A DNA stretch of 64,000 nt from Clostridium tertium (GCF_017873245.1 NZ_JAGGJY010000010.1:1-64000); one strand, 5' to 3'; shown: positions 19,670 through 29,419, counted from the first letter of the stretch. The notes: generated by a model not told the origin, from the sequence alone. A program made the numbers and translations.

Positions 19670-20548
19670 ATGAAAGAAATTGTGAATAATTATAAGGAAG
19701 CTTTATTAAAAAGTCATAAAAGTGAAAACACTGTTTATGCCTATGTAACTGACGTAAACTTATATGTTAAGTATTTAAAAAGTAAAAATATGAGTATTGA
19801 TGAAACGGATAATGTATCAGTACTTGGTTATATACAATACTTGCTTAGCCAAGGTAAGTCAGAAAGATCAATAAACAGAATAGTTATAAGTCTTAGAAGT
19901 TTTTATAATTATCTAAAAGATCAAAAAGTTGTAAGTGAAATACCTAAGATATACTATAAGAATACAACTACAACTAAAAAGTTGCCTGAGATATTAACTA
20001 TAGATGAGGTAGACAGAATAATTAAAATTGTAGATAAAGATTGCAATAAGGGAATAAGGGATAATGCTTTATTAGAGCTTATGTATGCTACTGGAATGAA
20101 GGTTTCAGAGATAATTGGATTAAATGTTTATGATATCAATTTAGAATTAAACTTTGTAAAATGTCATGATAATAAAAATTATGAGAGGCTTATTCCAATT
20201 GGAAGAAGTGCAACAGAAGCTTTGAAGGAATATTTAAAAATAAGAGATCAAGTTGCATCTGCAGGAGTTGAAACCTTATTTGTTAATTTAAATGGAAATC
20301 ATTTAACAAGACAAGGTGTATGGAGAATAGTAAAAGAATATTCTCATAAAGCAGGAATTAAAAAAGAAGTCAATTTAAATACTTTTAGACACTCTTTTGC
20401 GGTACATTTATTACAAAATGGAGCTAATGTAAGAGCTGTGCAAAAACTTTTAGGAAATCAAGTTCTAACTTATATGGACACATATTATGAAATAATTAAT
20501 AATGATAAAATAAATATTGTATATAAAAACTCTCATCCTAGAGCATAA
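19670..20548 (+). CDS. XerD-like tyrosine recombinase with altered active site
   Basis: 292 aa with the two-domain XerC/D layout: a core-binding SAM-like domain (residues about 5-85) and a catalytic domain (about 105-285). The alignment with XerD is clear: MYATGMKVSE, NTFRHSFAVHLLQNGANVRA, KLLGNQ. However, the first catalytic Arg (GxR) is Lys144, the His of HxxR is Asn237, and the His of LGH is Asn263. Arg240 and Tyr272 remain. In other clostridia a XerD gene occupies this position next to spoIIM. It may have little strand-exchange activity or a changed role. A 0A box lies in front. Confidence 0.85.
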   Translation: MKEIVNNYKEALLKSHKSENTVYAYVTDVNLYVKYLKSKNMSIDETDNVSVLGYIQYLLSQGKSERSINRIVISLRSFYNYLKDQKVVSEIPKIYYKNTTTTKKLPEILTIDEVDRIIKIVDKDCNKGIRDNALLELMYATGMKVSEIIGLNVYDINLELNFVKCHDNKNYERLIPIGRSATEALKEYLKIRDQVASAGVETLFVNLNGNHLTRQGVWRIVKEYSHKAGIKKEVNLNTFRHSFAVHLLQNGANVRAVQKLLGNQVLTYMDTYYEIINNDKINIVYKNSHPRA

Positions 20549-20735
20549 TAATAGGGAATATTTAATATGGCATCTTATAATTTTAGAAGTAAGATAAATT
20601 GAGAATGTTAAATAAAAAATAATGAATATACAATGGCTACTAAAAATTTAGAAAAGTAAACTGGTTATTGCAATATAGCAAATTAAATAGATAAAAGTTT
20701 AAAAATAATATACTAAAGTAGGAGGTCATGTTCTT

Positions 20736-22040
20736 ATGAGAATGTATGACATTATATTAAAAAAAAGAAAAGGTCTAGAATTATCTAAAGAAGAAATTGA
20801 GTTTTTTGTAAATGGATTTACAAAGGGAGAAGTGCCAGACTATCAAGCATCAGCATTACTTATGGCTATATTCTTTAATAAGATGAATAAAAGAGAAACT
20901 GCGGATTTAACTATGGCAATGGTTAATTCAGGAGATAAGATTGATTTATCTTCAATAAATGGAGTGAAGGTAGATAAACACTCTACTGGTGGAGTTGGTG
21001 ATAAGACTAGTATTTGTTTAACACCTCTAGTTGCATCACTTGGAGTTCCAGTTGCTAAAATGTCAGGTAGAGGATTAGGTCACACTGGTGGAACTATTGA
21101 TAAATTAGAAGCATTTAATGGATTTTCAGTAGAACTTTCTGAAGAAACATTTATAAATAATTCAAATACAATAGGAATAGCATTAACTGGTCAAACAGGT
21201 AACATTGCTCCAGCTGATAAGAAAATATATGCTCTTAGAGATGTTACAGCAACAGTAGATAATATGTCATTAATAGCATCAAGTATAATGAGTAAGAAAA
21301 TTGCTTCAGGAGCAGATGCTATAGTATTAGATGTAAAAGTTGGAGATGGAGCATTTATGAAAACTCCCGAAGATGCTAAAGCTCTAGCAAGAGAAATGGT
21401 TGATATAGGAAGTTCAGTAGGAAGAAAAACTATAGGTGTAATTTCTGACATGGATCAACCTTTAGGATATGCAATAGGTAATTCTCTTGAAGTTAAAGAA
21501 GCTATAGAATTATTAAAAGGAAATGGACCTAAAGATTTATTAGAATTAACATTAACTTTAGGTAGTTATATGCTTGTTTGTGGAAAGACAGCAAGAAACT
21601 TCGAAGAAGGTAAGGCATTATTATTAGAAAATATTAATAATGGTAAAGGACTAGAAAAGCTTAAGGAATTTGTAAAAGCCCAAGGTGGGGATGCAAGTCT
21701 TATAGATGATACTGATAAATTCCCTAAAGCAAAATATGTAGTTGAAGTAAAAGCTGCTCAAAGTGGTGTGATTTCAAAAATAAATGCAGAAGCCTTTGGT
21801 TTAATTGCAATGGAACTTGGAGCAGGAAGAGAAACAAAAGAAAGTATAATAGATCTATCTGTAGGTATAGTTTTAAATAAAAAAAGAGGAGAAATAGTCA
21901 AAGAGGGGGATATACTGGCTTATATTCATAGTAACGATGAAAGTAATATAGAAAAAGCTAAGAATGATATAATTAAGAACATGATTATATCTAACTCTCT
22001 AGATAAGGAAATTCCTTTAATATACGATATTGTAGAATAA
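20736..22040 (+). CDS. pdp: Pyrimidine-nucleoside phosphorylase
   Basis: 434 aa, thymidine/pyrimidine-nucleoside phosphorylase family. It cleaves thymidine, deoxyuridine or uridine with phosphate. The signature region [13 protein letters not shown] and the phosphate-binding [19 protein letters not shown] are intact, and the C-terminal beta domain is present. AGGAGG lies upstream of the ATG at 20736. Monocistronic, ending in a terminator. Confidence 0.95.
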   Translation: MRMYDIILKKRKGLELSKEEIEFFVNGFTKGEVPDYQASALLMAIFFNKMNKRETADLTMAMVNSGDKIDLSSINGVKVDKHSTGGVGDKTSICLTPLVASLGVPVAKMSGRGLGHTGGTIDKLEAFNGFSVELSEETFINNSNTIGIALTGQTGNIAPADKKIYALRDVTATVDNMSLIASSIMSKKIASGADAIVLDVKVGDGAFMKTPEDAKALAREMVDIGSSVGRKTIGVISDMDQPLGYAIGNSLEVKEAIELLKGNGPKDLLELTLTLGSYMLVCGKTARNFEEGKALLLENINNGKGLEKLKEFVKAQGGDASLIDDTDKFPKAKYVVEVKAAQSGVISKINAEAFGLIAMELGAGRETKESIIDLSVGIVLNKKRGEIVKEGDILAYIHSNDESNIEKAKNDIIKNMIISNSLDKEIPLIYDIVE

Positions 22041-22046
22041 ATAAAA

Positions 22047-22088
22047 AAATATGATAATAAGAATTTAGTTCTTTTTATCATATTTTTA
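22047..22088 (+). terminator. Intrinsic terminator after pdp
   Basis: Long A/T stem AAATATGATAATAAGAA / TTCTTTTTATCATATTT with loop TTTAG, followed by TTATTT. Confidence 0.85.
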
Positions 22089-22125
22089 TTTTTATTGGTA
22101 ATAATAAGCTTTGAAGGGAGGCAAT

Positions 22126-23349
22126 ATGATGAATAAAAAATTTATGAATAAAGTTGTCGCAATTGTTTTAAGCTTATTATCTATATCTGTAGTACCAGTA
22201 AAAGCAGATGTAGAACCATATGATACTTCAATAGAAACTTATGAAGAATGGACTACAGAGGTTTTTAGTGATGAAGGAATAAATGTAGATGCCAAATCAG
22301 CATTATTAATAGAGCCAAAAAGTGGGAAAATTCTTTATGAGAAAAACATCGATGAAAAATTTGCACCAGCATCTGTAACTAAAATAATGACTATGCTTTT
22401 AACTATGGAAGCTGTAGATAGTGGAAAAATAACATTACAAGATAAGGTAACATGTAGCGAAAATGCTAAAAAGATGGGTGGAAGCACAATGCTTCTAGAT
22501 ACAGGAGAAATAAGAACTGTAGAAGAGTTAATAAAAGGTGTTGCCATTGCATCGGGTAATGATGCTGCTGTAGCATTAGCTGAATATTTAGGCGGAACAG
22601 AAGATGCTTTTGTAGAAATGATGAATAAAAGGGCTCAAGAATTAGGTATGGCTAATACAACATTCAAAAATTGTAATGGCTTACCTATAGAAGGTCATTT
22701 ATCTACTGCAAGAGATATATCAATAATGTCATTGGAGCTTTTAAAGCATCCAACAATATTAAAATATTCAGGAATTTATATGGAAACTATTTCTGAAGGA
22801 AGAAAATCACCTATAGAATTAGTTAATCATAATAAGCTTGTAAGATTTTTTGAAGGTTGCGATGGATTAAAGACAGGATATACTGAAGAGGCAAAATATT
22901 GTATTTCTGCAACAGCTACTAGAAATGGTGTTAGAATGTTATCTGTTATTATGGGTGCACCAACATATAAAGTAAGAAATAGGGATGCAGGAATGCTTTT
23001 AAATTATGGATTCTCTAAATTTGAAGGTAAAAAGCTTTTATCAAAAGATGAAGATGTAGAAAACATTTATTTAAGTAAACAAACTGATAAATTCTTGGTT
23101 GCTAGGGCAAAGGAAGATTTAGTGGCAATAGTACCAAAAGGAACAAATGCAGAATTAGAAAAGAGAATAGTAATTGACGAAGTTAAAAAGGAATATAAGC
23201 AAGGGGATATTGTAGGTAAATGTGAAGTTTATCTTGGAGAAGAAAAAATTGGGGAAGTAGAATTATATTCAGATAGAGATATAAAACTTGGCGGAATATT
23301 TGAAAACTTCAAGTTCAATATGAAAAACATGTTTAGAAAAGGCGTATAG
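22126..23349 (+). CDS. D-alanyl-D-alanine carboxypeptidase, DacF-like
   Basis: 407 aa from the ATG at 22126 (another ATG at 22129; GGGAGG upstream). A signal peptide ends near residue 27 (VPVKA). The penicillin-binding motifs are S83-V-T-K86, SGN in ASGNDAAV, and KTG in LKTGYT. A C-terminal PBP5-type domain follows. It removes the terminal D-Ala of peptidoglycan stem peptides. It resembles DacF, but the sigma-F operon does not follow it here. Confidence 0.93.
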   Translation: MMNKKFMNKVVAIVLSLLSISVVPVKADVEPYDTSIETYEEWTTEVFSDEGINVDAKSALLIEPKSGKILYEKNIDEKFAPASVTKIMTMLLTMEAVDSGKITLQDKVTCSENAKKMGGSTMLLDTGEIRTVEELIKGVAIASGNDAAVALAEYLGGTEDAFVEMMNKRAQELGMANTTFKNCNGLPIEGHLSTARDISIMSLELLKHPTILKYSGIYMETISEGRKSPIELVNHNKLVRFFEGCDGLKTGYTEEAKYCISATATRNGVRMLSVIMGAPTYKVRNRDAGMLLNYGFSKFEGKKLLSKDEDVENIYLSKQTDKFLVARAKEDLVAIVPKGTNAELEKRIVIDEVKKEYKQGDIVGKCEVYLGEEKIGEVELYSDRDIKLGGIFENFKFNMKNMFRKGV

Positions 23350-23382
23350 TATAAAGTAATTGCATCTTTAAATACATATGGC

Positions 23383-23428
23383 AAAATATCGGATATTAAG
23401 TACAGATACTTATATCCGATATTTTTCA
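23383..23428 (+). terminator. Intrinsic terminator after dacF-like gene
   Basis: AAAATATCGGATAT pairs with ATATCCGATATTTT, extended by AAGTA/TACTT around a CAGA loop with one bulge, then a T-rich tail. Confidence 0.9.
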
Positions 23429-23536
23429 TTTTTTCACTATTTTGCATCGCAAAATAAAACAAAGGTTGTTCTTTACTATTAAAATTGATATTATATATTG
23501 GAAGGAATATAGTGTTATCAAAGGCGGATGATATTT

Positions 23537-24283
23537 ATGGAAATGCCCAAAGTAAAGGTAGCAAATTTTGAAGGTCCATTTGACTTGCTGCTGCATTTAA
23601 TTAAAAAAAATGAAATGGATATTTATAATGTAGAAATATATAAAATTACTAGTCAATATTTAAAATATTTAGATGATATGAAAATTATGGATTTAGAAAT
23701 TACATCTGAATTCATAGTAGTTGCGGCTACTCTTATAGAAATAAAATCTAAAAAACTATTACCTAATATTAAAGTTTCAGAAGAAAATGAAGAAGATATA
23801 GAAAAAAATCTTATGGAAAAGCTTATAGAATATAAGAAAATTAAAGGTGCTGCATTATTCTTTAAAGAAAAGTACATAAATTCTGGAGACATATATACAA
23901 AGAAACCAGAAATAATTGAAGAAATTAAAAGTGATAAAAAAGAAGAAGACATATTTAAGAATATTACGTTACTTGATCTTTATAATATTTATAATAAATT
24001 AATAGAAAATTTCCTTATGAAGCAAAATAAGGAAAATATAATTCAAAGAAAAATTTATATAGATAAATATAAGATTGAAGATAAAATGGACGAGCTATTA
24101 CGTAATATTGAAGAGGAAAGAATTGTAAAATTCAGAGATATAATAAGAGAGAGCGAATGTAAGCTAGAAGCGGTAGTAACATTTTTAGCACTTCTTGAAC
24201 TTATAAAACTTAGGATGATTAAAGCCTATCAAAATGACAATTTTGATGACATATTAATTGAAAGGAGAAAAATAGGTGAGTAA
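23537..24283 (+). CDS. scpA: Segregation and condensation protein A
   Basis: 248 aa kleisin subunit of the SMC-ScpAB condensin. The N-terminal VANFEGPFDLLLHLIKKNEMDIYN and the C-terminal winged helix VTFLALLELIKLRMIKAYQ are diagnostic. The ATG at 23537 is best spaced from AAGGCGG; another in-frame ATG is at 23528. It overlaps scpB by 8 bases. Confidence 0.95.
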   Translation: MEMPKVKVANFEGPFDLLLHLIKKNEMDIYNVEIYKITSQYLKYLDDMKIMDLEITSEFIVVAATLIEIKSKKLLPNIKVSEENEEDIEKNLMEKLIEYKKIKGAALFFKEKYINSGDIYTKKPEIIEEIKSDKKEEDIFKNITLLDLYNIYNKLIENFLMKQNKENIIQRKIYIDKYKIEDKMDELLRNIEEERIVKFRDIIRESECKLEAVVTFLALLELIKLRMIKAYQNDNFDDILIERRKIGE

Positions 24284-24884
24284 AACTGAAGTTGAGCAAT
24301 ATGAATTTGAAGAAGTTTCATCAAAACCTAAAATAAAATCTGCAATAGAAGCATTATTATTTGTAAGTGGAGAACCTTTAACTATTAAGGATTTAAGTAA
24401 TTCTATAGAAGTTTCACCTAAAACAATATCAAATATTTTAAATGAAATGATTTTAGATTATGAAGAAGAAAAAAGAGGAATAAAACTAATATCAATAAAT
24501 GGAGAATATCAATTAGTTACAAAGGCCGAAAATAGCGATTATATACAAAAATTATTAAAGAAAAATAAAAGACAATCTTTATCACAAGCTTCTTTAGAAA
24601 GTTTAGCTATAATTGCCTATAAGCAACCTATAACAAGAGTTGATATAGATGAGATAAGAGGAGTAAAATCCGAAAGTGCCATCCATAAATTATTAGAAAA
24701 AGATTTAATTAAAGAAGTTGGTAGGTTGGAGGTTCCAGGAAGACCTATTTTATTTGGGACAACTGAAGAGTTTTTAAGACAATTTGGATTAAAAGAATTA
24801 AATGAGTTGCCATCTTTAGATTTGTATTCAGAAAAAGATGAAGAAACAATAGAAGCTATGAATGAAATAATTAAGGAAATATAA
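24276..24884 (+). CDS. scpB: Segregation and condensation protein B
   Basis: 202 aa with a GTG start and AGGTGA overlapping the end of scpA. Two winged-helix domains; the conserved region SLESLAIIAYKQPITRVDID and the RVPGRPIL-like EVPGRPILFGTTEEFLRQFG are present. It binds the kleisin ScpA in the condensin complex. Confidence 0.95.
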   Translation: MSKTEVEQYEFEEVSSKPKIKSAIEALLFVSGEPLTIKDLSNSIEVSPKTISNILNEMILDYEEEKRGIKLISINGEYQLVTKAENSDYIQKLLKKNKRQSLSQASLESLAIIAYKQPITRVDIDEIRGVKSESAIHKLLEKDLIKEVGRLEVPGRPILFGTTEEFLRQFGLKELNELPSLDLYSEKDEETIEAMNEIIKEI

Positions 24885-24957
24885 TAGGTAGCCACGAAAG
24901 AGACATCTTAAAAATATGAACTGGATTTATAATAAATTGCAAGATGTGATTAGAAAT

Positions 24958-24998
24958 ATAACACCAAATAAGAATAAACAATTCTTATTTGGTGTTAT
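24958..24998. terminator. Bidirectional terminator between scpB and gerW
   Basis: Perfect stem of at least 18 bp (ATAACACCAAATAAGAAT and its complement) with loop AAACA, T-rich on one side and A-rich on the other. It serves both convergent transcription units. Confidence 0.9.
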
Positions 24999-25052
24999 TT
25001 GCTTAAAAATAAATGGAAAGTTCTGATTTTCAAGCATCTACTTAAAAAAACT

Positions 25053-25535
25053 CTAGAATAAATTATTAGATGATGAGTCACTATCATCACATGGGTTAGA
25101 ATCACATGGATTATTTTCAACATCAAGATTTTTATCTTGTGCCTTCTTCTTGTCATGATTAAAGCAGCCTTTAATCATATCAATAATTTGAGGAACAGAA
25201 TCTACAATTCTATCATATGTATTATTTTGATCAACAGGAAGAAGTCTTACAGCATCATCTCTAAGAACTAAAAATGCAACAGGTTTAACTGTGACACCAG
25301 CTCCAGAACCACCACCAAAAGGATGTTTAGCATCTTTATCAGGGGATGGCTTACATTGGTTTCCAAATTCACTTCCACCAGATGCAAAACCGAATGTTAC
25401 TTTTGATATTGGTATAATGTAACTACCATCACGTGTTTCTACAGCTTCACCTATAACAGTATTAACATCTATCATATCTTTTAGATTTTCCATAGTACTT
25501 TTCATTAAATTTTCAACAGGATGTTCATTTGACAT
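25053..25535 (-). CDS. ytfJ: GerW family sporulation protein (YtfJ)
   Basis: 160 aa on the minus strand. The core GEAVETRDGSYIIPISKVTFGFASGGSEF and the Gly-rich GGGSGAGVTVKPVAFLV identify the YtfJ/GerW spore protein family. The C-terminus is Asp/Ser/Asn rich. In Bacillus GerW is needed for normal germination. It follows a DUF2953 gene in the same operon, a common pair. Confidence 0.93.
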   Translation of the reverse strand: MSNEHPVENLMKSTMENLKDMIDVNTVIGEAVETRDGSYIIPISKVTFGFASGGSEFGNQCKPSPDKDAKHPFGGGSGAGVTVKPVAFLVLRDDAVRLLPVDQNNTYDRIVDSVPQIIDMIKGCFNHDKKKAQDKNLDVENNPCDSNPCDDSDSSSNNLF

Positions 25536-25546
25536 AATATACCTCC

Positions 25547-26146
25547 CTATTCGGGAGTCACCTCCTCAATTTCAAAAGATTTATACATTAAATATAATAT
25601 ATATATAATATTAGCAACATTAAAGTAAAATATACTAGTTATACCAAAATATATAGTATTAGTATTGAATTTAGGGATAATATTAAGCTTTATATCTTTA
25701 ACTTTAAAAGCTTTTTCTAATATTAATCTAAGTAAAGTAGGAGTATTACATAACAAGCCATAAAGAATTGCGCAATATGCAGCATCATCAATACCAAAAG
25801 TTAAATGACCATCTATTTTTATAAGAGGTTTAAATTTATTACAAGAAATATTAGAATATAACTTTCGTATAGATATTTTTTTTATAATTTTTTTGCGCTT
25901 AAGGGGAGAAGGCTTAATGGCTTTTTTATTTTTATATTTTATTGTAGTTTCTTTTTTAAAATCTATATTAGTTTTATTAATAAGTTTTTTTAATAATTTA
26001 TTTTCAATACCATTATTTGATGAAAAAATATTTAAGTTAAATATTTTTAATTTAAATATACCTTCGTTAAAACTAATTTTAGTTTTCATTGGAATAGGAA
26101 AAATAAGTAGTAACATAATAATTAAAAGTGTTAATATTAAAGCCAT
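25547..26146 (-). CDS. DUF2953 domain protein (YtfI-like)
   Basis: 199 aa from the ATG six bases inside an in-frame GTG; AAAGGAG precedes it. N-terminal membrane helix, a Lys-rich linker, and a C-terminal region with LTFGIDDAAYCAILYG, typical of DUF2953. It is the usual upstream partner of YtfJ/GerW and presumably a sporulation membrane protein. Function is not established. Confidence 0.85.
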   Translation of the reverse strand: MALILTLLIIMLLLIFPIPMKTKISFNEGIFKLKIFNLNIFSSNNGIENKLLKKLINKTNIDFKKETTIKYKNKKAIKPSPLKRKKIIKKISIRKLYSNISCNKFKPLIKIDGHLTFGIDDAAYCAILYGLLCNTPTLLRLILEKAFKVKDIKLNIIPKFNTNTIYFGITSIFYFNVANIIYILYLMYKSFEIEEVTPE

Positions 26147-26273
26147 TTTCACACTCCTTTCTAAACTATTCTAATAATTACCATAATGAAAAATAAAAAA
26201 ATAGCAAAAAAATGTTTAAAAAATAACTTTTAGAACAAACTACTCATAGATGGTTAATGTAGAGGGTGATTTT

Positions 26274-27443
26274 ATGAAAGTTTTAAAAAAAGTTATTTTT
26301 ACTATTTTATTAGTATTATTGACATTACAATGGAATATTTATTCAGTAAAAGCATTTATTGACGATGATGTAGATATGGATGATGAGACAGTAGAAATGC
26401 TTGAGGAAGATTATATTGATATTGATGGAAATAAAGTTGATAGCAAACTTCCGTTAAAGGTATCTGCTAGAAATGCCATAGCTATAGATGCAGAAAGTAG
26501 GCAAGTACTATGGAATCAAAAAGGATATGAAATTGTCCCAATGGCCAGTACTACTAAGATTTTGACATCCCTTATAGCAATAAATTATGGAGATTTAGAT
26601 AGAATAGTAACCATCAGTAAAAATGCTTCATCTATTAGGGGTTCAACTGTAGGATATAAAGCTGGTGAAAAAATAACAATGAGGGAATTATTATTTGGAT
26701 TAATGTTTAGGTCTGGTAATGATGCTGCTATTGCTATAGCGGAAGATATAGGCGGATCAGTAGAAAATTTCTCTAATATAATGAATGATTTTGCAAGAAG
26801 TTTAGGGATTATAGATTCACATTTTGAATCACCACATGGACTTGATAGTGCAAAACATTATTCTTCAGCATATGATTTAGCAATTTTAACAGCTAAAGGA
26901 ATGGAATATGATGTTTTTAGAGAAATTGTAGGAGAAAAAGTTATATATAAAGATAAATATAATTTCACAAGAGATTATCAAAATATAAATAAAATATTGT
27001 ATAGAATACCTGGTGCAAATGGGGTAAAGACTGGATATACTGGAGGGGCAGGAAAATGCCTAGTTTCATCTGTTAATCACAATGGTAGAAATATCATTAT
27101 TGTTGTTTTAAATTGTGTAGATAGATGGAATGTAACAGAAAAAATCTTTAATTATGTCATAAGCACAAATACTTTTGCTGAAATATCTAATAAAGATATA
27201 TTACAAAGAGAAAATCTTGCGGGATTAGGAAATATAATACAAGAAGAAGATATAACTTATGGATATAAAGAAAAGGATATAGTGGAAGTAGAGGTATTTA
27301 ATAGAAGTTCTGATGTAGAAACTGGAGATATACTAGGAAAGATTTCAGTAAAAGATGAAAAACAAGAAAAAAGTAAATTTCCACTAATAAGTAATATAAA
27401 TATGAGTAAAGAAGAATTTGAGAATATAATCTTTAAAAAGTAG
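26274..27443 (+). CDS. D-alanyl-D-alanine carboxypeptidase (PBP5/DacB family)
   Basis: 389 aa. The ATG at 26274 has AGAGGGTGA upstream; an in-frame ATG at 26250 lacks one. A signal peptide precedes an Asp-rich segment (residues 30-50). Active-site motifs are S92-T-T-K95, SGN in RSGNDAAIAIAEDIGG and KTG in GVKTGYTGGAGKC. It is the second carboxypeptidase within 5 kb. Divergent from the DUF2953-gerW operon and likely a spore cortex enzyme, though that is inferred from context. Confidence 0.92.
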   Translation: MKVLKKVIFTILLVLLTLQWNIYSVKAFIDDDVDMDDETVEMLEEDYIDIDGNKVDSKLPLKVSARNAIAIDAESRQVLWNQKGYEIVPMASTTKILTSLIAINYGDLDRIVTISKNASSIRGSTVGYKAGEKITMRELLFGLMFRSGNDAAIAIAEDIGGSVENFSNIMNDFARSLGIIDSHFESPHGLDSAKHYSSAYDLAILTAKGMEYDVFREIVGEKVIYKDKYNFTRDYQNINKILYRIPGANGVKTGYTGGAGKCLVSSVNHNGRNIIIVVLNCVDRWNVTEKIFNYVISTNTFAEISNKDILQRENLAGLGNIIQEEDITYGYKEKDIVEVEVFNRSSDVETGDILGKISVKDEKQEKSKFPLISNINMSKEEFENIIFKK

Positions 27444-27467
27444 AAGAGTTGTCTTCTACTTTTTTTG
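27435..27467 (+). terminator. Intrinsic terminator after second carboxypeptidase
   Basis: 13-bp stem AAAAAGTAGAAGA / TCTTCTACTTTTT with loop GTTG, overlapping the stop codon of the gene and followed by more T residues. Confidence 0.92.
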
Positions 27468-27550
27468 TTATATAAAAATATAGTGTAACAAAATGAAAAA
27501 TAGAAAATAATCTATTAATATGTAAGAAATCTAGTGGGGAGATTCAAATA

Positions 27551-27610
27551 ATGAAAGAAGCTGTTGATTGTATAGATGCTGGAACGGAGTTTTGTCCTAC
27601 TGCTACTTAA
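27551..27610 (+). pseudogene. 5' remnant of a sulfide/dihydroorotate dehydrogenase-like gene split by the prophage
   Basis: A 19-codon frame with GGGGAG upstream whose first residues read MKEAVDCIDAGTEFCP, then TAT and a stop. This start closely resembles the N-terminus of clostridial sulfide/dihydroorotate dehydrogenase-like FAD/NAD-binding proteins, which continue with a Cys-rich segment. Homology seems to stop at or just after the Cys-Pro codons (27593-27598), and prophage sequence follows. The rest of the gene should lie at the far prophage end, outside the window. The identification is from memory of the family. Confidence 0.6.
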
Positions 27611-27645
27611 CAACAGATTTTTTCTAGAATCTCCCTCTAAAGAAG
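27570..27645. other. Left prophage attachment junction (attL)
   Basis: The host gene remnant runs into prophage DNA here, only about 36 bases from the end of the recombinase gene. Large serine recombinases usually have attP directly beside their gene. The imperfect inverted pair CTGTTG (27561) and CAACAG (27611) brackets the junction. The two-base crossover cannot be read from one end only. Confidence 0.55.
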
Positions 27646-29256
27646 TTATTTTTTTTTATCATCAAGTATAACTATTTTTGCTTTATATTCTAAGCCATCC
27701 CATAGGACTTTATTGATTATTGTATTAAGCATTAATCTTTTTTGTTTAATATCAGTAATTACATCAAAAGTAGTATCAAATCTTTTGAGCATATCTAGAG
27801 CTATATTTATATTATTAATTTCCATTCTAGTTTTTTCAATTTTATTTGTGTTGGTACTTAATTTATCTTTAATAATAGAATTCTCTTTGCTAATATTATT
27901 TATTTCCTTCATTATAATTTCTGATACTGTTTCATTTGTACTTAAAGATAATTGTTTAACTAAATTATTAATCTTTTTTTCATTTTCTTCAATTAAAGTA
28001 GTTAGTGTTTGAAGTTTAGTATTATCATCAGAGTCATCAGTTGTAGAAAGTGCACTTTCTAAAGCTGAGATTAAAGAGTTTTTATTATAATTTTTAAGTT
28101 GATCAATAACAATTTTGTCTAATCTGTCAATTCTAATATTTTTATTATTACAAGCTTTGCCCTTAGTAGAATCCTTTTTACTACAAACATAGTAATCAAT
28201 TCTTTTTCCTTCTTTAACGGACATTTTACCTTGTTTTATAATCATATTAGAATTACAAAAACTACACTTAAGTATTCCTGTTAAAAGTGAAGAGTTATCA
28301 CTTGTCCCAAGTCTTTTTACTTTTTTGTTTTTATTGTTATTTAGAAGAGTTTGGACCATCAACCATGTTTTAGAATCAATTATTCCATCATGTTTCGATA
28401 CTGCAGAAATCCATTCTGAAATATCTCTGCTAGTTCTTTTTTTCTTTGTTTTATTATAAGTTAAATAGCCTGAACCATTTGGATCTCCATACACATTTAT
28501 TCCTTGTTCTCTAAGATGATTATGTGTATTTATATCCGATTTAACATAAAGTGGGTTGTAGAGTATTCTTGAAACTTGAATTGTACTCCAATCGCCACCA
28601 TTTTTCCCTTTAACTCCACAATCAACTAAAAAATTGCTAACCTGAGTAATAGAATTAAATTCAATATATTTCTCATATATTAATTTAATTATTTTTAATT
28701 CTTCTTCTATAGGGCTTAGCTTCATTAATGTTTTTTCTTCGAAGTTTTGGTCAAGATATACAGTTTTTTCTGCCTTATAGCCATATGGTTCTTGACCTCC
28801 TAGCCAACGACCTGTTCTGGCCAGATAAATCATGTTATCTCTTACACGTTCTGCGATAGTTTCTCTTTCTAGTTGAGCAAAAGTTGCTGAAATATTCATC
28901 ATGGCCCTACCCATAGGAGTAGCAGTATCGAATTGCTCATTTATGGATATAAAACTTATAGAATTTTCTTCTAATAAACTATAAGTAGTTGCAAAATCAG
29001 CAACAGATCTAGAAATACGATCTAATCTATAACAAATTAAAATGTTGAATTCTTTATTTTTTGCATCTTTAAGAAGCTGTTGAAATCTAGGCCTATTAGT
29101 ATTGCTACCAGAAAAACCTTCATCTTCATAAATTTTAAATTCAGTAACAGATGGATAAAATCTTTTTATATAATCTTTACATGAATCAATTTGATTTTCA
29201 ATAGATTCACCTTTACCAGTAGCAATAGACTTTCTACTATATATTGCAGCTATCAT
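27646..29256 (-). CDS. Large serine recombinase (prophage integrase)
   Basis: 536 aa. The N-terminal resolvase domain has the nucleophile Ser7 in AIYSRKS and the conserved RLDRISRS. A recombinase domain (about 160-270, GYKAEKT to WLMVQTLLNN) follows. A zinc-ribbon domain starts with CSFCNSN (about 320) and has CSKK and AC later. A C-terminal coiled coil is Lys/Asn rich. It catalyses attP x attB integration; excision would need a recombination directionality factor, not identified here. It reads away from the phage toward the junction. Confidence 0.95.
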   Translation of the reverse strand: MIAAIYSRKSIATGKGESIENQIDSCKDYIKRFYPSVTEFKIYEDEGFSGSNTNRPRFQQLLKDAKNKEFNILICYRLDRISRSVADFATTYSLLEENSISFISINEQFDTATPMGRAMMNISATFAQLERETIAERVRDNMIYLARTGRWLGGQEPYGYKAEKTVYLDQNFEEKTLMKLSPIEEELKIIKLIYEKYIEFNSITQVSNFLVDCGVKGKNGGDWSTIQVSRILYNPLYVKSDINTHNHLREQGINVYGDPNGSGYLTYNKTKKKRTSRDISEWISAVSKHDGIIDSKTWLMVQTLLNNNKNKKVKRLGTSDNSSLLTGILKCSFCNSNMIIKQGKMSVKEGKRIDYYVCSKKDSTKGKACNNKNIRIDRLDKIVIDQLKNYNKNSLISALESALSTTDDSDDNTKLQTLTTLIEENEKKINNLVKQLSLSTNETVSEIIMKEINNISKENSIIKDKLSTNTNKIEKTRMEINNINIALDMLKRFDTTFDVITDIKQKRLMLNTIINKVLWDGLEYKAKIVILDDKKK

Positions 29257-29291
29257 ACAATCACCTCAAGCAAATAATTAATTTGAACTAA

Positions 29292-29320
29292 TATAGCCTA
29301 AACTTTTAGTTTAGGCTATA
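29292..29320. terminator. Hairpin downstream of the ImmA-like gene
   Basis: Perfect 13-bp stem TATAGCCTAAACT / AGTTTAGGCTATA with a 3-base loop, in the gap between the recombinase and the peptidase gene. Only a short T-rich tail is present on the minus strand, so termination is likely but not certain. Confidence 0.55.
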
Positions 29321-29419
29321 AATTTAAAGTTACGGGTAGTTGAAAACTCTTTTTACGTAAGTATATTATACATTTTAGGGTTGGTGCTCACTGGCTCTCT
29401 AAGATAGGCATAAATATCA

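Noticed and set aside
25893..26174. Open frame on the plus strand opposite the DUF2953 gene
   Set aside because: Low complexity, no ribosome binding site, and it lies fully within a gene with family support and better context.
29292..29320. Attachment site or phage operator
   Set aside because: The perfect inverted repeat sits between two genes of the same direction with a short T-rich tail; a terminator is simpler.
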